Part shown: positions 1 to 10,723 of the stretch, piece by piece
Layout: each line of letters starts with the position of its first letter
Numbering within the stretch: the first letter of the stretch is position 1
From: Linepithema humile
Lineage: Eukaryota > Arthropoda > Insecta > Hymenoptera > Formicidae
Assembly (NCBI RefSeq): GCF_040581485.1
Contig: NC_090131.1
Span: 19,666,532 to 19,730,531, forward strand
DNA length: 64,000 nt
Reading direction: 5' to 3'
The notes under the pieces: model-generated
What the model saw: only the letters and a program-made list of their open reading frames with translations
What the model was told of the DNA's origin: nothing
Database searches by the model: none
Made by a program: the position numbers and the translations under genes

Positions 1-1
1 A

Positions 2-1890
2 CCATTTATGGCGACTGCGCACTTGGAATCTGAACATCAGCATTGTATGACCTCAGCTCTTCGTCAGTTTCAAAATAAACGAAAAATGGGTGGAGAAGAG
101 TTCAGTCAAATATATATGGAAAAATTGATTAAGGCAAGTGTACATAGTCAATTAGTTGTTGTAATTTTTTCTATTTGTAACTTAATTTATCGTTTTTCTC
201 TTGAATGTTTATTTTGTGACGAAATATTACAGGACATGGATGATGCTTTCAATCAGTTCAAGGCGCACAACGAGAGCAAGAATATCTTTAAAGCAGCGCG
301 GACGCCTGCAGTGTTTTTCGCTATTGCTGTCACTATGTATATTTTGTCCGGAATATTTGGTCTTGTTGGTTTATACACGATAGCGAATGTATGCAACCTT
401 ATAATGGGTGTCGGCCTCCTCACGCTTGTCTTATGGGCGTATATAAGGTACACTAAATTGTAATATACATACAACTCTCTATTATTGTGCACCATTTCTG
501 ACTATCACATTTTGTATGGATATTATTTAGGTATAGCGGAGAATTCAGAGAAATTGGCACGCAAATAGACGATTTAGCCAGTAAAATATGGGAAAATGTA
601 AGTATGAAAATCTTCGAAGTTAATTATCGAAGTTTCATTATCTTTCTTGTATGCTTATTCCAATTTTCATTGTATTGATAAAACTTTTCTGATAAAAATT
701 TATATATTATATATTGTTATTATATTGTTCACAGTCTACTAATGAAAAACGATATTTCAGAAAGGTAGAGATTTTTCTACTCACTTATTAATTTTATGAA
801 TATAGAATGTTTTATATTTTTTTAAATTTAACTAATTTAGAGTACAGTTGAAAAATGCAGTTCATGACAAAAAAAAAGTTATAATTCTATAGTATAGTAT
901 AGGATATTTACAAAATATTTTTTTTAAATTTACACATACTAAAATCACATACGAAAATTTATATCTGTTTTATGTGTCACATTTAAGCAGCACTTATTAA
1001 TTCACAATATGTGTATAATTTGTGTATTAACATGGATCATGTGATATTCATATTGCAATTAATATATAACCTTTCTTTATTGCAACAGGTCTGGCTATGC
1101 GCTCATCTTTGTTATAAATTAACGTATAACTTAAGATACCTGATCCTGTCCATTATTGTAATTGTATTTGCAATACCTATATGTCATTTTACTTATCGTG
1201 ATCTCCGCAGACACGGTTACATCTGATCCTACGCTTTTCTTCTTTTCTAATTTCAATACTTACAAATGATTTTAATTTTATATTGCTTCTCAACACTGTT
1301 TACGTTTCTTACACATCTGTGTTTCACAAACTTGTTTCTTGTTAATCAGAGTCGTTTAATGGTACAAACGTAACTATCAATATCATTCATTTATTGTTAT
1401 TTTTTTATTCCTATCATAAGCTGAGTGCTAACAGGAGCAAATATCGAAAAGGTATGGCATTTGGCTGCATATATAACCAGATATTTTATAACTATTAAGA
1501 TTGCCCACTTTCCTGTTCAAATATTACAACCACGATTGCTCGATCAGAAACTGTACTGCTTCTGTGTAACTATTTCTTTTCTGTGTCGCATTAAATTCTA
1601 CAAAGTAAATGGCTGCATTTTAATGCAAAAAAATAATTAAAAATTTCGAAATTTTAAGGGAGAAAAACATACAATCTCAGCTGCGTAATATCGCATATTA
1701 TAATTGTTGTGTAATTATGTAGTAATAATGCAAAGAAATTATTTTTACTTTTGTTCAGTTCATGAAGCCACTCTACCAACAATTTGTGGAGAAGTCAATG
1801 TCTGTAGCAGTGGCGCAGGCTGCTGAAATCGCAACAAATTCAACATTGAACGCCACTGTCCTTGCCAATGGCAAGCCTAAATTATCGTAA
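2..1890 (+). CDS. atl: Atlastin, 3' part (ER membrane-fusion GTPase), partial at 5' end
   Basis: Atlastin is a dynamin-like GTPase that fuses endoplasmic reticulum tubules. Only the end of the middle domain, the two membrane segments and the tail are here; the GTPase domain lies before the window. Exons by splice sites and phase: 2-133, 233-447, 531-597 and 1759-1890 (stop TAA 1888-1890). Visible family hallmarks are KRKMGGEEF, HNESKNIFKAARTPAVFF and the hydrophobic hairpin around SGIFGLVGLYT and LTLVLWAYIRY, followed by a tail beginning FMKPLYQQFVEKS and rich in Ala/Thr. The first intron (134-232) starts with GC, not GT (GCAAGT...ACAG), is 99 bp long and has no in-frame stop, so retention would insert 33 residues. 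Identification rests on recognised family sequence; an alternative last exon is listed separately. Confidence 0.93.
735..764 (+). CDS. atl: Candidate 30-nt microexon of atlastin
   Basis: A 30-base segment flanked by CACAG and GTAGAG encodes STNEKRYFRK in phase 0, the same phase in which the preceding exon (531-597, ending WEN) stops. Vertebrate atlastins carry an STNEALYK-like stretch at the equivalent place after the last conserved Trp, which supports it being a real, optional exon. It can be spliced in frame to 1089-1226 or 1759-1890. No transcript evidence is available here. Confidence 0.5.
1089..1226 (+). CDS. atl: Candidate alternative terminal exon of atlastin
   Basis: After a good acceptor (TTTATTGCAACAG) an open phase-0 exon of 45 codons runs to TGA at 1224-1226. 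It begins VWLCAHLCYKL and holds a strongly hydrophobic stretch (LILSIIVIVFAIPIC) before a basic end (TYRDLRRHGYI). It could replace the FMKPLYQQ tail exon, giving a C-terminus with an extra membrane-seeking segment. Phase compatibility with both 531-597 and the microexon is seen directly; actual use is inferred. Confidence 0.5.
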   Translation, partial: VWLCAHLCYKLTYNLRYLILSIIVIVFAIPICHFTYRDLRRHGYI

Positions 1891-4480
1891 TATTTATTTC
1901 TATAATGTCTTGATTGTTTAAATGCTCGAAGCATTGTATAATTATGTGTTAACGTGAATAAGTGGCATAAACAAATTTTATATGTTGTCTTCTGACATAC
2001 CGCCATGAATAGATTTCTTTCTAAATCAGTTTAATAATGGATTGAGTGTACTAATTTGAAGTGACTGTGAATGTACATACGATACAACGTATTTTAATTC
2101 AACAAAACAGCGTTAGATTGATGGAAATCATATAACTAGCATTGCCTAGTATATCCTTGATATAATGTTGTTATAAAAATAAAATCTTGTACTGGTGAAA
2201 GATATTATTATTGTAGTTTAATCTGAAAGTTTTATCACGGGGATGTTAATATATATTTGAAGTTATTATAAATTAGTAAAAAATAGAAAAGTGCATTTGT
2301 GAAAACGTTATGAAACATGATGAAAATGGATCTAATAGTCCTTTTTTCCCTTTTTTTTATTAAAAGTGCATTTTGCAGTTAATTCTTTCTTTTTTATAAG
2401 CAGGATTTTGTTTTCCACAGTGCTCTTAAAATTATGTTGCTTGTTATTTTATATATTATTTATATGCTTGGACTAACAAAGTTCAGATTTCGTTCGTGCC
2501 AGAAACGTTCTACATCAATTCTACTGAGCTATTGTTTAATAAAAAGAAAAGAATGTACATACAGCATGATGTTATCCACATTCTATAGTTTGAAAAAGTG
2601 ATAAAAATACTTATTTAAATTATAAATGAGATATCACGCGCCATATTGCTGTAATATATAATCTTATTAAATGCAATATCTTTCAAAGTTGTCCGTCATA
2701 TTGATCTACTTAAGAGTAAGATAAATCTTATTGCCAGCACACTGTTAATAGTGCTCAATTTTGCGTCGTAGATATATTGGACTCCGTTTCCTATTATTGC
2801 TCATTGAATAAAAATTACAGATCTCTTGTATATTACTGTTTTAAATTTATATATTAGATTTATAATATATTACATTTATCTAAAAGTAATTTACAAGTTA
2901 CGTGTATTCTATAAAAAATTAGACTCTTTTGTACTGCATAAACATTATTCAGTGAGTAATATTGTCGATAAATTCTGACGTATACATGTATTGAAACTCA
3001 AATCTTGCCAAGCAATTTCTAATATACTTTATATTTGGTCTAAACACACTTGATAGTGTTTATCTTTGTTTATAATCTGCACAGAATTCTTATTTTTAAA
3101 TACATGAAATTCATTAACAAATTGTACTATTAGATTTAAAAAATTTTATTGTAGAAGTAGTGATTATTACGGATTATTTAATATATCGTGTACGTTATTT
3201 TTGAAAATATATAACTAATGTCAAAGAGACACGTACTTCACACCTTTTCTAACAATGCAAAAATAAAAAATGTACTTGATGGCAATTTTAGTAACATTGT
3301 AATTTAAGTTTTTGATACCTTGAAATACTTACTTTCTAAAGGCATATGTAAAAAAATGGACTCATTTTATGTACAAAAATATAGTTGATATAGCCGTGAT
3401 ATAGCCAATATTTGAAAAGTTATTGATTTTTTTCAGAATCAACTATTTTTGTAGTTTTATTAATATATGTAAACATTGTTCTATAAACAGGCAGCTTGAA
3501 AATTTTTTATCAATACATTTGTTTGGCTGAAACACAAGTGAGTAAGAAATTTTATATTATTAATTTAGTATTTATCTCATTATGCTTTGTAAAGGATGGG
3601 AGTAGAATTTAGTAGAAATGCATCATTATAAAGGTGCCATTAAATTTAACTTTGGATTAAGATTTTGTGAGTCAAGTGTGTCTTGCACTAAGTTTATTTA
3701 CTAATCTTTCAGAACTTTTAAAATTTTATTTATAAGTAAGTTCAGAAGTCATATAGAAATAAATAAATTTAGCGTGCAAATATATGTTAATAGAAATTTC
3801 TATATAAATTTAACAGCTGCAATTAATATTTAAATTGCAACACTTTAGTATATCATACTTTAAATAAAGAAGTGCATGTACATAACATGAATTATCATTA
3901 AACCGCAATTTTCAAAGAACAATTATTGTTATTTAGAAACTAATATAAATGGCAGTCATATAATCATATTGTTCAAATTATTTAGAAGCCGATAATTATA
4001 TGAAAGAAACTTGTAATAACTTACATAGTTGTGATGTATAATTAGAAACATATAAACATGACATTATTGAATATAATTTATAGTTGCGGTTATTGATAAA
4101 GTTACCTGAATTAAAAATTTTGCATCATAGCTTGTTTAGGATGCATTATACACTTACTGCACACACAGTTCTATCCTTCAACCATCCGTTTTATACTAAT
4201 ATTGTAATAAAAATAATATGAAATAAATGTAATATATATATACTGACATCCTTAATTATAATAGTCAAACACTGTAATGACTTTTTTAGTTTGATGTTAT
4301 TAGTTTTTTTAAGAAATAAAAACATGAGTACATATTATCAATATGTTAAGATAATTGTAGCGCAAGTTATCATGGTTAGAAATAAAGTGTATATTTTTCT
4401 ATTTATAAAATAAATGTACTTTATTTCTTAAAATTAGTAAAGATAAATATATATTTGCAGTAATATTTAAAATTGACTAA
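1891..4480. other. Non-coding stretch: probable atlastin 3' UTR and intergenic DNA
   Basis: Very AT-rich, with no open frame resembling a protein. Several AATAAA hexamers on the plus strand (for example near 2180 and 2808) could end the atlastin transcript. I see no repeats or RNA genes here. Confidence 0.6.
4420..4425 (-). terminator. Candidate polyadenylation signal of the FKBP-like/TPR gene
   Basis: TTTATT on the plus strand reads AATAAA on the minus strand, about 56 bases past the stop codon of the gene ending at 4481. Confidence 0.5.
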
Positions 4481-5356
4481 TTAAGTTTTAAACATTCTTC
4501 TTACTATATCGTTACTTTTCTGAATAGATTCCTGCAATTTGGTATTATACGTATCAAACAATGCTTTCACTACGTTATTATTAGGCTCTAAGGTATGTGC
4601 TACTTTCAAATCTGCCACAGCTTTTTCATTATTCTTCATATTCCCATATGCCACTCCTCTTCTATACAAAGCCTTAACATTATTCTTGTCCTTATCCAAT
4701 ATTTTGGTGCACAAAGTAACAACGTGTTCATAATTCTTTTGACTCAAATGACACATAGCCATATTATTATACAATGAAAATCTTAATTTATTAATATTAG
4801 ATTCCAATTGCTTGTCTAATTCTAAGTCTGATATCGGTTCCAGTGTTATCAGAATTTTGCAAGCTCTGCTAAACTTGTAGAATGCATCTACGAATCTAGA
4901 TTGCTTGAACAATTCAACACCTGTCTTTTTGTATCTCAAAGCTACTTCATACTTTTCCTCTACACTCCACTCCCAAATTGGTTTGTGACGTTCACATGTA
5001 ATCAATGTAATCTCGAATTTAATCGTTATGATTTCACTATTAACTTCTGTCTGTTTTACAGGCATAGTAATGGTAACAAGACTCCTCTCATTGGTATTCA
5101 TCATCTGGATCACTCTCTCAATCTTCCTATCGATTTCTGCACTCGCTTCACCAACGATCAATGTCTTTTCGCGTTCACCATCGAGAATCTCAGTATGATA
5201 TTTTTCTTTTAAATTATCATTCAACGTTCCCATGACATTTATATTCTCCACAATGATGTTACACTTGGAGCATTCCGTTGGCTTCTTGGTGTACATTCCT
5301 AGAGTTAGCACGTTCTTTTTGATACTTTTGTCCATCGATTCCCATGATCGCAACAT
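4481..5356 (-). CDS. FKBP-like protein with C-terminal TPR repeats, probably catalytically inactive
   Basis: Intronless 291-residue protein. Residues 1-125 look like a degenerate FKBP-type domain (SKCNIIVENINVMG, then charged strands), without the usual peptidyl-prolyl isomerase residues that I can recognise. Residues about 137-262 hold three TPR units: YEVALRYKKTGVELFKQSRF, LRFSLYNNMAMCHLSQKNYE and VKALYRRGVAYGNMKNNEKA. This layout matches FKBPL and the insect protein bride of doubletime, co-chaperones that bind HSP90 through the TPR groove. The basic residues of the third repeat (KALYRRG) are those normally used to clamp the HSP90 EEVD tail. The start was taken as the first Met; a second at residue 8 is possible. 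Family placement is good, orthology to a named gene is not certain. Confidence 0.75.
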   Translation of the reverse strand: MLRSWESMDKSIKKNVLTLGMYTKKPTECSKCNIIVENINVMGTLNDNLKEKYHTEILDGEREKTLIVGEASAEIDRKIERVIQMMNTNERSLVTITMPVKQTEVNSEIITIKFEITLITCERHKPIWEWSVEEKYEVALRYKKTGVELFKQSRFVDAFYKFSRACKILITLEPISDLELDKQLESNINKLRFSLYNNMAMCHLSQKNYEHVVTLCTKILDKDKNNVKALYRRGVAYGNMKNNEKAVADLKVAHTLEPNNNVVKALFDTYNTKLQESIQKSNDIVRRMFKT

Positions 5357-6154
5357 TGTGATACTAGATCAATTCTGTAAAATTGTGTATATTATTGTGA
5401 TGAACTATTAAACAACAATTAAATATAATAAATGTATAACTTATATTAACGTAGCACGAATTTAACATGCAACTCACCAACTTTATTATTCCGATATATG
5501 CTCTTCGACCACCTTAGACACTCGATGTGAACAATAACATTGGAACCTAACCTAACCTAATCTAATGTAGGAATCTCACCGCAATCGCAAAAACCAAGAT
5601 TAGAAAATGTTTTTACAAATGAGTCGTAAAATGTACGTGCAAAATTGAATAATAAGTACAAACATTTTAATAATTTTTACTGAATTATTAGATGATAATT
5701 ATAGAAAGAAATATTATAAAATATTTAATCGAATTATAAGTATGTGTAATTCTAATTAAATGTAGAAATGTAAGGCAAAATTTGCATTGATTTTTATTTT
5801 TATTACCTTTTTTTCATAGAATGTTTCTATGTAATTGTTTAACATTATTTTAATATTTTGCGAACGACTCTAATTATACTAATTACACTGATCAGATTTA
5901 TCTAATTAGTTCAGGGTAAAAAAATCACGTTTCAAAACTCGAAGCGATAACTTACATACAAAGTATTATTAAACATAATGTCCGGTCTCTTTAAAAATCA
6001 GGGCTAGGTAATTCTGGCCTATTAAATGCATTTCCTGCTCACAAATCTATTTCAGTGTTGCTCTCGTAGAGCACACATCGCGTTGGTATAGTTATAGTAA
6101 CAACATCGAACTTACAATTAGTAGAAAATTATTTCAAGTGGAAAAACGTAAACA
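5357..6154. other. Divergent intergenic region between FKBP-like gene and SDR gene
   Basis: Head-to-head promoter region for the minus-strand FKBP-like gene and the plus-strand SDR gene. AT-rich. It contains three tandem CCTAA units (5546-5560), the complement of the insect telomere repeat TTAGG, too short to call an interstitial telomere. No other feature seen. Confidence 0.6.
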
Positions 6155-7677
6155 ATGAATTCATACGACGAGTTTTTCAATATTTTGCAGTTCAATCCCT
6201 TATCTGATTCTTACTGGCCTTACCTGATCAGTTTATGTATTGGATTAATTACTGTTATAAGGTAACTTAATTATGATATTAATATAACTTACTATATTAA
6301 TAAAAAAATAAAATAGAATAAGAACGCAGAAATATAGCACTTAATTTTTTAGAATGTACATGGGTGGTCCTATGTGTTTGAGCGATGATCATATTGATGA
6401 CAAGCTCGTAATTATCACGGGCGCATCTAGTGGAATGGGCAAAGAAATCGCTTTAGAATTAGCTCGCAGAGGTGGTCACATTATTTTGGCTGTTAGAGAT
6501 ATGGAAGCTGGAGAAAAAGTAGCACAACAAATTCGAGATGTTTCAGGAAGAGATGTAGAAGTTAGAGCGATCGATCTTTCCTCATTGAAGAGTGTACAAA
6601 ATTTTGTCGACCAGTTGGGTATATTATTTAAATATTTAACAATAAGTATTAATTGTATATGAAGTGAATATAATGTAATATTCTTCACGTTGCTAAATTA
6701 TACAGATACGAGGAAAGTGGATATATTAGTAAATAATGCCGGAATTGTTTTCCATCCATTTGAAAAAACGACAGAAGGATTTGAGATGCATTTTGTAACA
6801 AATTATCTGGGTAAGTAATTAAGTAAGCTTACGTAGCATCTAGTATTAATTGAAAGATATTTAAGCCACTTAGAAGCCAAACTGATTACCTGTACTTTTT
6901 GCAATTTTTCCAATTTTAGTATTTTTTAGTATGTTATTCAACATTAATATATACATTTGTGTGAGTAAGTAAACTATTCTAAAATATTACATAATTCCAT
7001 TTCAGGTCACTTCTTACTTACCCATTTGCTATTACCTAAATTACATGCAGCTGAACAAGGCAGGATAATAAATCTTTCTTCACAAGCACATACAATTAGT
7101 ACTATGCATTTGCAGGACTTGAATTTGGAAGAAAACTTTACCGCAAGAGAAGCTTTTGGCCAAAGCAAATTGGCATTAATTTTAATGGCCAGACATATGA
7201 GCAGACTACTGAAAGGTAATGTTAAATGCATAATTGTCACATGATGGAATAATAATAATTTCTTTAACCGCAGATACAGATGTCACAATTAACGCTGTAA
7301 ATCCTGGTATTGTGAGAGGCACAAGGCACATGCGATATTCACCGTTAAATTCAGCATTTTTAATTAAGCTAATAATGCGACCATGGATGTGGTTATTTTT
7401 GAAGAATGCCGTTCAAGGTGCCCAAACTGCTGTCTATGCAGCAGTGGCTAAAGAATTAAGCAAGCATTCCGGAAAATATTTCAGGTAACTTCACGTATTG
7501 TAAAATATGCAATTGAAGATAAAATTATTTTGCATTATTTATTTTTACAGCGATTGCGAAATGCGAACACCGTCAGTTAACGCCGTCGACGATGTAGTGG
7601 CCGAAAAATTATATAGTAAATCTCTTGCATTAGTAAAATCTTATATGCGCAAATCTTATATTAATCATGAAGGATGA
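6155..7677 (+). CDS. Retinol-dehydrogenase-type SDR with Phe in place of the catalytic Tyr
   Basis: Six exons: 6155-6261, 6353-6618, 6706-6810, 7006-7215, 7274-7484, 7551-7677; 341 residues. It opens with a membrane anchor (YLISLCIGLITVI), as in microsomal retinol dehydrogenases. The NAD(P) fold is present: TGASSGMGKE (TGxxxGxG), then ILVNNAG, the RIINLSSQAH strand with the catalytic-region Ser, and NAVNPGIV. The active-site motif YxxxK reads FGQSK: codon TTT at 7155-7157 (about residue 210) gives Phe, with Lys kept. In classical SDRs the Tyr is the acid/base, so this may be a pseudoenzyme or have altered chemistry. All splice sites are GT-AG and the frame is intact, so it is not an obvious pseudogene. 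It is convergent with the next SDR; the stops are 175 bases apart. Confidence 0.88.
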
Positions 7678-7852
7678 TTATGAGATGTCTTATTTCTTAT
7701 TTATATGTCTTATTTATAGATGTCTTATTTATTATATATTCTTCCCGAAGTTTGTGAAAAAAATTTCACAAATTTAAGCATTGATTACTTCCAAAATATT
7801 ATTATAAAAACAAGTTTTAATTAACAACTATACAATTTTATTAGAAACTTAA

Positions 7853-9412
7853 TTATGTAATATTTAATTTTGACCATTTTTCACTGACTTTCCATAACCA
7901 CTTTGCCAGATCATCATTCTTAGCGTCGTTAGATACATCCTCAATTTTGCAATTGCTATAACAAATAAAACAATAATGTTAAATGTTATATATGTTCAAT
8001 GTTTATTATTTGTCAAGTTCTTAGTGACACTTACTCAAAATAACAGCCAGAAACATCTGTAAGACTGGGATCTAATGCCGCATACAAAACAGTTTGTGCT
8101 CCTTGTGCAGGAGCTTTAATGAATGGCCAAGCAAATGGTTTCAGGAATATTCGTGTGAAGAAGTTGTTATACATACGTATATGTCGCGTAATTTCCGTGT
8201 CAACTATACCAGGATGGACAGCATTTACCGTAACACCAGTTCCTGAATAATACAAAAGTGAGAAATATATTATAGCAACTATTGTAAAAACGATTAATTA
8301 TCCAATTATTTAATTACCTTTTAATCTGTTTGCTAGTTCTCTGGTAAAAAGAACATTAGCTAATTTACTCTGAGCATAAGCTTTTCCAGCATCATAATCT
8401 TTATCCCAATTTAAATTCTTTGTGTCTACTTGACCTGTACGATGAGCGGAACTTGACAAATTTACAATTCTCGATGGTGCAGATGCTTTCAAGACATCCA
8501 AAAGCAAATTTGTAAGCAAGAAGTGTCCGATATGATTTACTCCAAATTGCATTTCGATACCTTCCTTTGTATAAGTCTTTGGACATCTCATTACACCGGC
8601 ATTATTGATAAGTACATGAAGTTTATCATATTCTATTATACAAATGGAGATAAATATTGATATTAATTAAAAGATAGAATTTATAGTATTAGTATATCTA
8701 AAAATCAATTACCTTTCTTAAATTGCTCTACAAATTTCCTTATACTTTCTTGGGATGATAAATCACACTTCCTACAGTAGATATATTTATTCTTTGTTTC
8801 AAGTACGATATTTCGACGTGTCTGTACAAGAAGAAAATTATAATATATAATTGTTATATGTAAAGTAGTAATTTTTACCTAGTAATAACAATAATATAAA
8901 AAAATTAACTGCTTTACTTTAATGACAAAATTTCTTAGAATATAACTTTGTATTTTAAATTACGTTATACATTTAAAATATACTAATAATTATATAAATA
9001 CCATTTCACATTTTTCCATATCCCTGCATGCCATAATAACTTTTGCATCACGGTTCGCTAAGTCTTCAGTTATTTCCTTTCCAATACCGGTATTGGCTCC
9101 TGTCACAATAAAAATCTTGCCAGCCAGATTCTCTTTTCCTTCATACTTTGTGCCTCCCATATAATCTCTGCAATGTTTGTATAATTGTTTTTATGATTTA
9201 CGCCACAAAGATAATAAAAAATCTAATTACAAATATATTTTGACTATGATATTTTTACGCATTGAAAATTACAAAATTGAATGTAAGATTACAAAAGAAT
9301 AATTATGTGTGATTAGGACTTTCAAATAATATTACTTTGTCAAACATGACACGCCAACAGCAGTCGCCGCCACAGAAACGTAAAAAAAAGGTTTCGGAAT
9401 TTTCCAACGCAT
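7853..9412 (-). CDS. Retinol dehydrogenase 11/13-like SDR
   Basis: Six exons on the minus strand: 9412-9336, 9167-9002, 8821-8713, 8632-8318, 8242-8035, 7955-7853; 325 residues. N-terminal hydrophobic anchor (FFYVSVAATAVGVSCL), then VTGANTGIGKE (cofactor loop), VLINNAG, RIVNLSSSAH, and an intact catalytic motif YAQSK (AYAQSKLANVLF), followed by NAVHPGIVDTEI. These are the marks of RDH11/12/13-type enzymes that reduce or oxidise retinoids and other lipid aldehydes at membranes with NADP(H). Phases are consistent through all five introns. Compared with the convergent neighbour it keeps the catalytic Tyr. Substrate cannot be told from sequence. Confidence 0.9.
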
Positions 9413-10626
9413 TTTTACAAATTGATTTTCGAAATGCAGCTACAAATAAGTGCAGCTACAATAACCTAGATTATGAACGAAGAATCTAACCTCACAACTT
9501 TCGAAGCGGTACGTATGGCATGTCACATGTTGGTATGTTCTGAAACGGATCAATTCTATTACTTTATTGATACTTCCACGCATTTTGACATTTCCAGACA
9601 CATGTGCATAAAAAGAGTAAGTTATTTTTTTTTTACTTAAAAGAATTCCATTTTTTGTTTATTTTATATTGCTTTTTCTATACAAAATATTGTCTGTAGG
9701 AGAGGTTATTAGAATACTTTTTATAGAAAAAGAGAAATTGTTTTAAAAAAGAGAAATTGTTCAACAGATATATCATATTCTTTGATTAATTTAAAATCAG
9801 AAATACATATTTTTATTATAGATTTTTGTTTGTATTGTCATTTTTTTACTTGCAATCTGTAAGTATATCTCTACAAGCATACATTGTTGAAATCAAGAAA
9901 TTTTATCAACACAGATATGAAAACTTAGACAATAGATTTGCTCCATTGATAGAAATTTATATAAATGAAATAAACGTTATTAATTTATTTCAATTTCTAA
10001 ATTAAACATTCTCGGATTGAATATATTGTTTTAAGCAATCATTAATTAACTATTGGTTAAAATATCAAAAATAATATTTTTATTTACTTTTTTACCTTTT
10101 ATTTAATTGTTTAATCTTTCATACATAATATTAAATATTTCAAAAATTAATCACAATTCTGCGGCATACCCATCATATAAATACATACATATATCAATAT
10201 TTGCATGATATTTTCAACCCAAAAATTCAATTTATTCCACAGATAAGTATTGACAGTATTTATTCTGTTACACATTATGAAAGAATGACCTCAATCTACA
10301 TGGCTATTAGGGTGAAACTAAAGTGAAAGCAAGAAGTAGAAATTTCTTAAAAGATGATATTCAATAGTACATACATGCAAGAATATTTTTCTATTATCTT
10401 GTTAGGAACCTTTATATTTTAGACGTAAATGTATTTATTAATCTGATATATAATGCAAAGAGAGAAATAATATGTAGGTATACATTATATTATATAAATG
10501 AACATATTATATATATAAATGTATGGTGTACGTATCTACTCATAGTTTATCAATTAATCTGTCGAGAATTTATATTACATTTGTAATAAATATTTTTTAG
10601 CAAATCAAATAAATTATCACGATTAA
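9413..10626. other. Intergenic region, nothing recognised
   Basis: AT-rich DNA between the minus-strand SDR start and the left edge of the tandem duplication. It should hold the SDR promoter and the end of UGT copy 1's native downstream flank. No coding or repeat signal seen. Confidence 0.6.
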
Positions 10627-10723
10627 ATTGATAAAAACATAAAACTCTTTGCTTTTTCTTAAGTAAATCTTTGCAAAATGCAATTAATACAAAGCAAAAT
10701 ATATCTGTTTTGAATTAGTCTAA

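Noticed and set aside
5546..5560. (CCTAA)3, complement of the insect telomere repeat
   Set aside because: Only three units; too short to be an interstitial telomere.
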